From Knoellia sp. p5-6-4 (GTDB lineage Bacteria > Actinomycetota > Actinomycetes > Actinomycetales > Dermatophilaceae), in the NCBI RefSeq assembly GCF_029222705.1, contig NZ_JARGZF010000002.1, positions 124,001 to 188,000 on the forward strand: 64,000 nt of DNA, written 5' to 3'. This document shows positions 1-7,288 of the stretch, piece by piece. Below the pieces are notes generated by a model that saw nothing but the letters and a program-made list of their open reading frames with translations, was not told the DNA's origin and ran no database searches. Every line of letters starts with the position of its first letter. Within the stretch, counting starts at the first letter, position 1. Position numbers and translations under genes: made by a program.

Positions 1-221
1 GTCAGCATGGCGAGGTCCAGGCCCGCCGAGAACGCAGGACCGTCGGCGCGCAGCACCACGACCCGCACCTCCGGGTCGAGTGTGTCGGCGATCTCGGCGA
101 GGGCGAGCCAGAGGCTCGGCGTCTTGGCGTTGCGGCGGCCGGGGTTGCTCAGGCTGACGGTCAGCACCGCGCCGTCGCGGTCGACCCGCAGGTGGGGGTG
201 CGGCCTGGTCTGCTCAGTCAC
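1..221 (-). CDS. Enoyl-CoA hydratase/isomerase family protein (crotonase), N-terminal part, cut by window edge
   Basis: Only about the first 73 codons are inside the window. The visible part reads like the start of a crotonase: an N-terminal beta segment (VLTVSLSNPGRRNA, equivalent to the usual LNRPxxxNA motif) and the oxyanion-hole segment GPAFSAGLDL. Family members hydrate or isomerise acyl-CoA thioesters in the cytoplasm; the substrate cannot be read here. The GTG start shares a GTGA overlap with the stop of the sirohydrochlorin chelatase gene, so it appears to be the last visible gene of the sulfate/siroheme operon. A crotonase has no obvious role in sulfate reduction, so it may simply be co-transcribed. 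Confidence 0.8.
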   Translation of the reverse strand, partial: MTEQTRPHPHLRVDRDGAVLTVSLSNPGRRNAKTPSLWLALAEIADTLDPEVRVVVLRADGPAFSAGLDLAML

Positions 222-919
222 GCCCGCAGGCTATCGGCCCTCTCGAGCACCAGTGCGGCCGCTGCCGCGGTGTCGCCCAGCGCGCCGGGGACCAGCGGCA
301 CGCCGGCAGCCGCGCAGCGTTCTGCCATCCGGTCGCGCAGCACTCCCTCGGCCACCATGAACGCCACGGCCACGACCGCCCGCGCCTTCCCCTGCAGCTC
401 GTCCAGCACCTCGGGCAGGGCGCTGCCACCGTCGAGGGCGGCCACCCGCCAGGGCCCCCACCCCCCCGGCGCCCCGTGCGTGCGCAGCGTCTCCCCGATG
501 CTCGCGACTGCGGCGCTGTCGCTGGAGCCGGCGGCATACAGCACCACGGCGGTGCCGGGGTCGGCAGCGGTGCCCGCCCTCGCGAGGAGCTCGGCGGCGG
601 CGCGGAGCAGCAGCGGGTGCGGGCCCAGGGCCGGCGACACGGTGAACGGGCCGGCGCTCGCGTTCATCGCCGCCACGGCCTCCGGCACGTCGACCCGTGC
701 GTGGTAGGCGGGCGTGAGGAGCACGGGCACGACCACCCCGCTGAGGGCCCGCGCAGCCGCGTCCGCGGGCGTGGGCGGGTGGTGGTCGAGGTATGCCGTG
801 TGGACGCCCCGCCCCGGGGACGCCTCCCGGACCCGGTGGGCCAGGGCGTCGACCCCGTGACGGTGCCGTGGGTCCGGGGACCCGTGGGCCAGCAGGACGA
901 TGTCCGGTACGTCGCTCAT
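218..919 (-). CDS. sirB: Sirohydrochlorin chelatase (CbiX/SirB family)
   Basis: 233 residues, starting MSDVPDIVLLAHGSPDPRH. The early LLAHGSPD motif carries the metal-binding histidine typical of the CbiX/SirB chelatases, and the length fits the two-lobed form. The reaction is insertion of Fe2+ into sirohydrochlorin to give siroheme. Iron rather than cobalt is inferred because the operon also encodes the siroheme-dependent sulfite reductase and CysG, and no cobalamin genes are nearby. It follows cysG by an 11-bp gap and overlaps the downstream crotonase start by 4 nt. Codon usage is like the neighbours except for GCA-TAC and TAT-GCC at two copies of the recurrent 8-bp word. Confidence 0.85.
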   Translation of the reverse strand: MSDVPDIVLLAHGSPDPRHRHGVDALAHRVREASPGRGVHTAYLDHHPPTPADAAARALSGVVVPVLLTPAYHARVDVPEAVAAMNASAGPFTVSPALGPHPLLLRAAAELLARAGTAADPGTAVVLYAAGSSDSAAVASIGETLRTHGAPGGWGPWRVAALDGGSALPEVLDELQGKARAVVAVAFMVAEGVLRDRMAERCAAAGVPLVPGALGDTAAAAALVLERADSLRA

Positions 920-930
920 CTCGCCGCAGG

Positions 931-2205
931 CTACGCCGGCCTGCGCGCGAGGTCGCCGAGCTGCTCACGCACCCGCACCACGTCACCGACCACGACGATG
1001 GCCGGCGCGCGCACCCCGGCCGCCTCGGCGTCGCTCGCCGCGCGCTCGAGGGTCGTGACCGTGGTGCGCTGCCCCTCGGTCCACCCCGACTCGATGAGGG
1101 CGACGGGCGTGCCCGCAGGTCGGCCCGCGGCGATGAGGCCGGCAGCGGTGCTCCTCAGCCGGCTGACGCCCATGAGCAGGACCAGCGTGGCGTCGGCGGG
1201 GGCGTCCTTTAGCGCGGTCGTCACGACGTCGGCACCCTCGTGGGCCGACGCCACGACGAACGACGCGGTGATCCCGCGGTGGGTCACCGGGATGCCGGCC
1301 GCTGCGGGCACGGAGACGGCTGACGTCACGCCCGGCACCACCTCGACCGGTATGCCGTGCTGCGCGCAGAAGAGAGCCTCCTCACCACCCCGGCCGAGGA
1401 CGAAGGGGTCGCCACCCTTGAGGCGCACGACGTTCTTCCCGGCCCTCGCGTGGTGGACGAGGAGCTCGTTGATGCGGTCCTGGCCCACGGGGTGGTTGCC
1501 GGGGGTCTTGCCCACGTCGACCACCTCCACGTCGTCGGCGAGGTTCTCGAGCAGGCCCCGCGGGCCGAGGCGGTCGGTGACGACGACGTCGGCCGCGGCG
1601 AGCAGTGCCCGACCCCGCACGGTGACGAGGTCGTCGGCGCCGGGACCGCCACCGACGAGGGCGACCGAGCCGACGTGCGGCACGCCTTCCCGTGCGGCAG
1701 CGGGCCGGACCCGGCGCACCGGCAGGGTGCCGCTATCGAGCCCGGCGAGGACGGCGTCGCGCACGGCGGTCGCCCGGCGGGGGTCGCCGCCGGCCGTCAC
1801 GGCCACCGTGAGGCCCTCGGCGGGCGTGCGCTCGCTGCCGCGAGCGACGGCCGGCGTCCAGGCGGACGAGGCGGCCGCTTCGTCGGCGCGCACGCACCAG
1901 ATGTGCGCGGCCTCCGCGTGGGCGGCCACGGCCTGGTCGACCTCGCGGTCTCCGGTCGCGGTGTGCACCAGCCACGCCGGCTCGGGGTCGACGAGGTCGC
2001 CCACGAGGTAGTCGCGCTCGTGCCAGACCAGGCGCCCTGCGCCGGCCTCCTCGCGGAGGTCCTCGGTCACCCAGGGCGCGACGACCTCGACAGCCGCACC
2101 GGCCGCGAGCAGGCTCCTCGCCCGCCGGGTGGCCACGGGTCCCCCGCCCACGACGACGGCCCGACGACCGGTGAGGTCGAGGGAGATCGGGTACCCGGCG
2201 TCCAT
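931..2205 (-). CDS. cysG: Siroheme synthase: precorrin-2 dehydrogenase / uroporphyrinogen-III C-methyltransferase fusion
   Basis: 424 residues with two modules. Residues 1-150 hold a Rossmann fold with GGGPVATRRA, the NAD-binding loop of precorrin-2 dehydrogenase. Residues about 175-420 are the SAM-dependent methyltransferase, with VGGGPGADDLVTVRG, the RLKGGDPFVLGRGGEE motif and VVPGVTSAVSVPA. The protein methylates uroporphyrinogen III twice and oxidises precorrin-2; iron insertion is left to SirB next door. Its ATG overlaps the cysN stop by one base (TGATG), so translation is probably coupled. The fusion resembles enterobacterial CysG but is slightly shorter, and the chelatase function has probably moved to SirB. 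Confidence 0.9.
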   Translation of the reverse strand: MDAGYPISLDLTGRRAVVVGGGPVATRRARSLLAAGAAVEVVAPWVTEDLREEAGAGRLVWHERDYLVGDLVDPEPAWLVHTATGDREVDQAVAAHAEAAHIWCVRADEAAASSAWTPAVARGSERTPAEGLTVAVTAGGDPRRATAVRDAVLAGLDSGTLPVRRVRPAAAREGVPHVGSVALVGGGPGADDLVTVRGRALLAAADVVVTDRLGPRGLLENLADDVEVVDVGKTPGNHPVGQDRINELLVHHARAGKNVVRLKGGDPFVLGRGGEEALFCAQHGIPVEVVPGVTSAVSVPAAAGIPVTHRGITASFVVASAHEGADVVTTALKDAPADATLVLLMGVSRLRSTAAGLIAAGRPAGTPVALIESGWTEGQRTTVTTLERAASDAEAAGVRAPAIVVVGDVVRVREQLGDLARRPA

Positions 2206-3554
2206 CAGATGCCCTCGCCGGCGCTGCGGTCGGCTGCCTCGGCCATGCCTGCCGCCAGCGTCGCGCCGTCGGCCTCGTCGATGAGGAGGAACGCGCCGGT
2301 GCGGCGCAGCTCGCGGTAGTCGTCGATGGCGACCTCATCGGCCAGCCTCAACCGAACTCGGCCGATCGCGTTGAGCGAAAGCCCATCCGGGGCGGGGCGC
2401 TGCTCCATCGACTCGATGTCGAGCTGGTCGACGACATCCTCGACGATGGCACGCACGGTGCGGGTGCCGACCCGGAGCAGCACCCGGTCCCGGCTGCGCA
2501 GCACCCGCTCGGCCAGCACGGCGACCGTCCCGCTCAGGGAGCGGGTCGTCCGGCTGGGGCGGTCCGCTGCCGTGATGGTGTCCCCTCGGGAGATGTCGAT
2601 GTCGTCGGCCAGGCGCAGCACCACGCTCTGCGGCGCGAAGGCGACCTCCTCCTCGCGCACCGCGGCGTCGGGGCCGGCCCGGTCGATCCCCACCACCGTG
2701 GTGCGGCGTCCGGAGGGCAGCACGACCACCTCGTCGCCGGGGCGGACCACACCGGAGGCCAGCCGACCTGCGTAGCCGCGGTAGTCCGGGTGCTCAGGAG
2801 TACGCGGGCGCACGACGTGCTGCACGGGGAAGCGCAGCGGCTCGACGGCAGGGTTGGTCCCCACCGGCACCGACTCGAGGTGCTCGAGGAGGGTGGGTCC
2901 GACGTACCAGGGGGTGTTGGGCGACCGCTCGACGACGTTGTCCCCGAGCAGCGCCGACACCGGCACGGCGGCGATGTCGTCGATGCCGAAACGGCCGGCC
3001 AGCCGCGCGAACTCGCCGACGATGTCACCGAAGGTCTCGGCGTCCCAGCCCACGAGGTCCATCTTGTTGACGGCCAGGGCGACGTGCCGCACGCCGAGGA
3101 GGCCCGTGACCGCGAGGTGTCGCCGAGTCTGCTCGACGACCCCGTGCCGGGCGTCGACGAGGATCAGCGCCAGCTCGGCGGTGGACGCCCCGGTGACCAT
3201 GTTGCGGGTGTACTGCACGTGGCCCGGGGTGTCCGCGAGGACGTAGGAGCGGGTGGCCGTCGAGAAGTACCGGTAGGCGACGTCGATGGTGATGCCCTGC
3301 TCGCGCTCGGCGCGCAGGCCGTCGGTGAGCAGTGCGAGGTCGGCCGCCGCGAGGCCCCGGTCGCGGCTGACCCGCTCGACGGCGTCGAGCTGGTCGGTGA
3401 GCACCGACTTGGTGTCGTAGAGGAGGCGGCCCACCAGGGTGGACTTGCCGTCGTCGACGCTGCCGGCGGTCGCGAGCCGGAGCAGGTCGTGGCCCGCAGC
3501 AGTCGCAGCGGCCGACTGTGCCGCGGCGGCGGGTGCTGGAAGAGTGGTCGTCAT
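2205..3554 (-). CDS. cysN: Sulfate adenylyltransferase subunit 1 (GTPase subunit)
   Basis: 449 residues, translation-factor-type GTPase. The G boxes are clear: G1 GSVDDGKST (31-39), a G2-like GITIDVAYRYF (87-97), G3 DTPGH (108-112) and G4 NKMD (163-166), followed by two beta-barrel domains. With CysD it makes ATP sulfurylase, forming adenosine 5'-phosphosulfate from ATP and sulfate, driven by GTP hydrolysis. There is no C-terminal APS kinase (CysC) domain, which agrees with CysH being an APS-type reductase. Start and stop overlap the neighbours by one base each (TGATG). The alanine-rich first 25 residues look like an unconserved leader. Confidence 0.95.
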   Translation of the reverse strand: MTTTLPAPAAAAQSAAATAAGHDLLRLATAGSVDDGKSTLVGRLLYDTKSVLTDQLDAVERVSRDRGLAAADLALLTDGLRAEREQGITIDVAYRYFSTATRSYVLADTPGHVQYTRNMVTGASTAELALILVDARHGVVEQTRRHLAVTGLLGVRHVALAVNKMDLVGWDAETFGDIVGEFARLAGRFGIDDIAAVPVSALLGDNVVERSPNTPWYVGPTLLEHLESVPVGTNPAVEPLRFPVQHVVRPRTPEHPDYRGYAGRLASGVVRPGDEVVVLPSGRRTTVVGIDRAGPDAAVREEEVAFAPQSVVLRLADDIDISRGDTITAADRPSRTTRSLSGTVAVLAERVLRSRDRVLLRVGTRTVRAIVEDVVDQLDIESMEQRPAPDGLSLNAIGRVRLRLADEVAIDDYRELRRTGAFLLIDEADGATLAAGMAEAADRSAGEGI

Positions 3555-4471
3555 CAGAAGTACCCCTGTCGCTTGCGGTCCTCCATGGCGGCCTCCGACA
3601 GCCGGTCGTCGGCGCGGGTGGCGCCCCGCTCGGTGAGCCGGCTGGCGGCGACCTCACGGATCACGGCCTCGACGTCGGCGGCGTCGGAGTCGACGGCTCC
3701 CGTGCAGCTCATGTCGCCGACGGTGCGGTAGCGCACGAGGCGGCTCTCGGTCAGCTCGTGCTCGCGGGGTCCGCCCCACTCCCCCGGGGTCAGCCACATG
3801 CCGTCGCGTTGGAACACCTCGCGCTCGTGGGCGTAGTAGATCTCCGGCAGCTCGATGTCCTCGCGGGCGATGTACCGCCAGACGTCGAGCTCGGTCCAGT
3901 TCGACAGCGGGAAGACGCGCACGTGCTCGCCCGCCGTGTGGCGTCCGTTGTAGAGGTCCCAGAGCTCGGGCCGCTGGCGGCGCGGGTCCCAGGCCCCGAA
4001 CGCGTCACGCAGGCTGAACACGCGCTCCTTGGCCCGGGCCTTCTCCTCGTCGCGACGGCCCCCACCGAACACGGCGTCGAAACGGCTCGTCTCGATGGCG
4101 TCGAGCAGCGGCACGGTCTGCAGCGGGTTGCGCGTGCCGTCTGGGCGCTCGCGCAGCCGCCCGTCGTCGATGTAGTCCTGCACCCGGGCGACCACCAGGC
4201 GCGCGCCGATTCGCTCGACGGTGGCGTCGCGGTAGTCGAGCACCTCGGGGAAGTTGTGACCGGTGTCGACGTGCAGCAACGGGAACGGCAGCGGGGCCGG
4301 GGCGAAGGCCTTGCGGGCCAGGTGCACCATCACCACGGAGTCCTTGCCGCCGGAGAAGAGGATCACCGGCCGCTCGAACTCGCCCGCGACCTCGCGGAAG
4401 ATGTGGATCGCCTCCGACTCGAGGTGGTCGAGGTGGTCGAGGACGTAGTTGGCTGGCAGTGCCTGGGTCAT
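3554..4471 (-). CDS. cysD: Sulfate adenylyltransferase subunit 2
   Basis: 305 residues of the PP-loop ATP pyrophosphatase family. The PP-loop SGGKDS is at 40-45 and the family C-terminus ends in DRKRQGYF. CysD catalyses adenylyl transfer from ATP to sulfate and needs CysN. The start was placed at the ATG that overlaps the cysH stop as ATGA; an in-frame ATG five codons upstream (MRTAH...) is possible but would lengthen the overlap. Length and sequence are typical of actinobacterial CysD. Confidence 0.95.
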   Translation of the reverse strand: MTQALPANYVLDHLDHLESEAIHIFREVAGEFERPVILFSGGKDSVVMVHLARKAFAPAPLPFPLLHVDTGHNFPEVLDYRDATVERIGARLVVARVQDYIDDGRLRERPDGTRNPLQTVPLLDAIETSRFDAVFGGGRRDEEKARAKERVFSLRDAFGAWDPRRQRPELWDLYNGRHTAGEHVRVFPLSNWTELDVWRYIAREDIELPEIYYAHEREVFQRDGMWLTPGEWGGPREHELTESRLVRYRTVGDMSCTGAVDSDAADVEAVIREVAASRLTERGATRADDRLSEAAMEDRKRQGYF

Positions 4472-5232
4472 GTGTGCAGTCCGCATTCCGTCTTGTTCCT
4501 TCCGGCCCACCGGCCGGCTCTGGGGTCCTCTCCGTCGGCCACCGGCCGGGTGCAGGGCGCGCAGCCGATGGAGGCGAACCCGCTCTGCCGCAACGGGTTC
4601 AGGAACACGTCGTGCTCCGCGACATAGCGGTCGACGTCTGCCTGGGCCCAGAGGGCGATGGGGTTGAGCTTCACGATCTGCCGGCGGGCGTCCCACGCCA
4701 CGATGTCGACGTCCGTGCGGGTCGGCGCGTCCTCACGACGCATCCCGGTGACCCACGCGTCGTGCCCGGAGATGGCCTCCTCCAGCGGGGCCACCTTGCG
4801 CAGGGCGCAGCACAGGTCGGGGTTCCGCTCGTGCAGACGGGGTCCGTGCTGGGCGTCCTGCTCCGCCACGGTCTGCTGGGGCGTGACCGTGCGGACCCGC
4901 AGCGGGAGCATCGCGGCATACGCGTCACGGGTGCCGAGCGTCTCGGCGAAGTGGTAGCCGGTGTCGAGGAAGAAGACGTCGGCACCGGGGACGGTCGTGC
5001 CCAGCAGGTGCACCAGCACCTCGTCGCCCATGCTGCTCGCGGTGGTGAGGCGGTCGCCGAACGTCTCCGCAGCCCAGCGCAGGGCCTCCCGGGACTGCTC
5101 GACGACGACCTCGTGGGGGTCGTGCCCGGCCTCGGCGTGCCTCGCGGCTGCCTCGTCGGCGCGGGCTGCCCCGGCGGCGACGAGGGCACGCAGCTCGCTC
5201 GTGTCGCGCTTGGTTGGGGTGGTGGTGGTCAC
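4468..5232 (-). CDS. cysH: Adenylylsulfate (APS) reductase, 4Fe-4S type
   Basis: 254 residues, phosphoadenosine/adenosine phosphosulfate reductase family. Two cysteine pairs, CC at 141-142 and CxxC at 224-227 (GCAPC), are the 4Fe-4S ligands that mark APS-specific enzymes; the catalytic cysteine is C250 in the ECGLHT tail. It reduces APS to sulfite and AMP with thioredoxin. Absence of an APS kinase in this operon agrees with direct use of APS. The GTG start (VTTTTPTKRD) is chosen because it makes a GTGA overlap with the upstream Zn-ribbon gene; its stop overlaps cysD by 4 nt. Confidence 0.93.
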   Translation of the reverse strand: MTTTTPTKRDTSELRALVAAGAARADEAAARHAEAGHDPHEVVVEQSREALRWAAETFGDRLTTASSMGDEVLVHLLGTTVPGADVFFLDTGYHFAETLGTRDAYAAMLPLRVRTVTPQQTVAEQDAQHGPRLHERNPDLCCALRKVAPLEEAISGHDAWVTGMRREDAPTRTDVDIVAWDARRQIVKLNPIALWAQADVDRYVAEHDVFLNPLRQSGFASIGCAPCTRPVADGEDPRAGRWAGRNKTECGLHT

Positions 5233-5432
5233 GGCTGTCCTCCTCTCAGGGCCTGCTCCTCGGCCACGCGGCCGGGGATCTGGGTGGTGTCGACGGTGAC
5301 GAGCTCGACGGTGAAGACCCGGGCGCAGGCCTGGCACGCCCACGCACCGGCGGGCTCGGCGACGGGGCGCAGGTCCTCCTCGGCACAGAACGGGCAGTGG
5401 TAGATGGCGGTGGTCGCGCGGTGACGGGTCAT
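5229..5432 (-). CDS. Small zinc-ribbon protein of the sulfate operon
   Basis: 67 residues with two CxxC pairs (CPFC near 13-16 and CQAC near 33-36), the pattern of a zinc ribbon or other four-cysteine metal site. It is translationally locked between sir (ATGA overlap with the sir stop) and cysH (GTGA overlap), which argues that it is a real gene acting in sulfite/sulfate reduction. There is no DNA-binding or catalytic motif. It could be an electron carrier or assembly partner for Sir or CysH, but this is inference only. Confidence 0.75.
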   Translation of the reverse strand: MTRHRATTAIYHCPFCAEEDLRPVAEPAGAWACQACARVFTVELVTVDTTQIPGRVAEEQALRGGQP

Positions 5433-7126
5433 CTCAGGTCGTCCTCGTCGGCTCGGCGGGCCCACGCGGCGAACGACTCCCCCGCCTCGCGCTGCTCGAG
5501 GTAGCGCCCGGCGAGCCGCTCGACGTAGTCGGGCAGGTCGTCGGCACGGACCTTCAGCGCTCGGGTCTTGCGCGCCAGCGACGGCTCGCTGCCGAGGCTG
5601 CCGCCGAGGTGCACCTGGAAGACCTCGACGAGGTTGCCCTCATCGCCCTTCTGCACCATGCCCTTCAGGCCCACGTCGGCCACCTGGGTGCGCGCGCACG
5701 AGTTCGGGCAGCCGTTGACGTGGATCGAGAAGGGCACATCGAGGTCGGGCAGGCGGCGCTCCAGCTCGGCCACGACGGTCCGGGCGCGGGCCTTGGTCTC
5801 CACCAGTGCGAGCTTGCAGAACTCGATACCCGTGCAGGCCATCACGCCGCGCCGCCACTCGCTCGGAGCCGTGGGCAGGCCGAGGGCCTCCATCCCGTCG
5901 GCGACGGCCCGGGTCGCGTCCTCGGGCACATCGAGCACGAGGAGCTTCTGGTGGGCGGTGAGGCGCACGCGGGCCGAGCCGTGACGCTCGGCCAGCTCCG
6001 CCACGGCATACAGGGTGGTGCCGCTGACGCGGCCGGCGACCGGGGCGCCGCCGACCCAGAACCGGCCGTCCTTCTGCGGGTGGACGCCGACGTGGTCGCG
6101 CCGGTGTTCGCTCGGAAGCTCCGGCGCGGGGCCGTCGACGAGGGCGCGGCCGAGGTAGTCCTTCTCGAGCACCTCGCGGAACTTCTCGGGGCCCCAGTCG
6201 GCCATGAGGAACTTCAGCCGGGCCCGGTTGCGCAGCCGGCGGTAGCCGTGGTCGCGGAAGATGGAGACGACGCCCTTCCAGACCTCCGGCACCTCCGCGA
6301 GCGAGACCCAGGTGCCCAGTCGCTGGGCGAACATCGGGTTGGTGGAGAGACCACCGCCGACCCAGACGTCGAAGCCGGGGCCGAAGTCGGGGTGGTGCAC
6401 GCCGACGAAGGAGATGTCGTTGACCTCGTGGGCGACGTCCAGGCTCGGCGAGCCGGAGATCGCGGTCTTGAACTTGCGCGGGAGGTTGGAGAACTCGGGG
6501 CTGCCGATGTGCTTCTCCAGGATCTCCCGGATCGCCGGCGTGCCGTCGACCACCTCGTCGGCCGCGATGCCCGCGACCGGGGAGCCGAGGATCACGCGCG
6601 GGGTGTCACCGCATGCCTCGGCCGTGGTGAGGCCGACCGCTTCGAGGCGTCGCCAGATCTCGGGGACGTCCTCGACGCGGATCCAGTGCAGCTGGATGTT
6701 CTGCCGGTCGGTGACGTCGGCGGTGTCGCGGGCGAACTCGGTGCTGATGCCGGCGATGGTGCGCAGCTGCTCGGTGCTCAGGGCGCCGCCGTCACTGCGC
6801 ACGCGCAGCATGAAGTACTGGTCGTCGAGCTCGGCCGGGTCGAGCGAGGCGGTCTGGCCGCCGTCTATGCCGGGCTTGCGCTGGGTGTAGAGCCCCCACC
6901 AGCGCATCCGGCCGCGCAGGTCGTCCGGCGTGATCGAGGCGAAGCCCTCCTTGGCATAGACCTCCTCGATCCGTGCGCGCACGTTGAGGCCGTCATCGGC
7001 GGCCTTGAACTCCTCGTTGTGGTTCAGCGGTGTGCGGTCGCCCTCGGCCCAGGCGCCGGTGGCCTTGCCTGCCTGCCGGTTGGGGCGGGCGACGGGGGCG
7101 TGGCGCGGCGTCGTCTCGACTGACAC
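5429..7126 (-). CDS. sir: Ferredoxin-dependent sulfite reductase (siroheme, 4Fe-4S)
   Basis: 565 residues of the nitrite/sulfite reductase family. Siroheme/4Fe-4S ligands are C431, C437, C473 and C477 (CTGIEFC and CPNSC). Y80 and C172 are 92 residues apart, the same spacing as the Tyr-Cys crosslink known in the M. tuberculosis sulfite reductase NirA (Y69/C161), which supports sulfite rather than nitrite as substrate; so do the adjoining cysHDN genes. It reduces sulfite to sulfide with six electrons from ferredoxin. The GTG start has an AAGGA ribosome site seven bases upstream and is the first gene of the operon. Confidence 0.93.
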   Translation of the reverse strand: MSVETTPRHAPVARPNRQAGKATGAWAEGDRTPLNHNEEFKAADDGLNVRARIEEVYAKEGFASITPDDLRGRMRWWGLYTQRKPGIDGGQTASLDPAELDDQYFMLRVRSDGGALSTEQLRTIAGISTEFARDTADVTDRQNIQLHWIRVEDVPEIWRRLEAVGLTTAEACGDTPRVILGSPVAGIAADEVVDGTPAIREILEKHIGSPEFSNLPRKFKTAISGSPSLDVAHEVNDISFVGVHHPDFGPGFDVWVGGGLSTNPMFAQRLGTWVSLAEVPEVWKGVVSIFRDHGYRRLRNRARLKFLMADWGPEKFREVLEKDYLGRALVDGPAPELPSEHRRDHVGVHPQKDGRFWVGGAPVAGRVSGTTLYAVAELAERHGSARVRLTAHQKLLVLDVPEDATRAVADGMEALGLPTAPSEWRRGVMACTGIEFCKLALVETKARARTVVAELERRLPDLDVPFSIHVNGCPNSCARTQVADVGLKGMVQKGDEGNLVEVFQVHLGGSLGSEPSLARKTRALKVRADDLPDYVERLAGRYLEQREAGESFAAWARRADEDDLR

Positions 7127-7188
7127 GGGCGTTCCTTCGTATGCCGGGGGGCTGGAGCTGCGTGACGTTCAGTGTGCATCCGGATTCG

Positions 7189-7223
7189 TTATGCGATGCA
7201 TAACTGTCCATTATCTGATAATG
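7189..7223 (-). promoter_or_regulatory. Twin palindromic operator candidates upstream of the sulfate operon
   Basis: Two A+T-rich palindromes lie in an otherwise G+C-rich leader: TTATGCGATGCATAA (arms of 6 around 3 bases) and CATTATCTGATAATG (arms of 7 around 1 base). Both are 15 bp and their centres are 20 bp apart, about two helical turns, as expected for paired dimeric regulator sites. They lie 63-97 bp upstream of the sir start. The regulator is unknown; a sulfur- or iron-sulfur-responsive repressor is a guess from context. Confidence 0.55.
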
Positions 7224-7227
7224 CCGG

Positions 7228-7243
7228 CGGGGGTACTCCCCCG
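7228..7243. terminator. Short G/C hairpin between sir and the acyltransferase gene
   Basis: CGGGGG and CCCCCG pair across the loop TACT. There is no T-run. It lies between the divergently spaced leader of sir and the 3' end of the WS/DGAT gene, so it could end transcription arriving from the latter or simply be structural. Confidence 0.3.
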
Positions 7244-7288
7244 GCCGCCCCTGCCCCGTCCGGCCGGGCCTTCGCGACGGGCTGCGCC

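Noticed and set aside
7228-7243. A GGGGGAGTACCCCC-type hairpin near sir, resembling the GGGGAGTA riboswitch loop
   Set aside because: The second conserved loop and larger stems are missing and the gene downstream is not a metal gene.
1-7288. Cobalamin, SAM or T-box riboswitch before the sulfate/siroheme genes
   Set aside because: No consensus stems or boxes were recognised; the leader is short.
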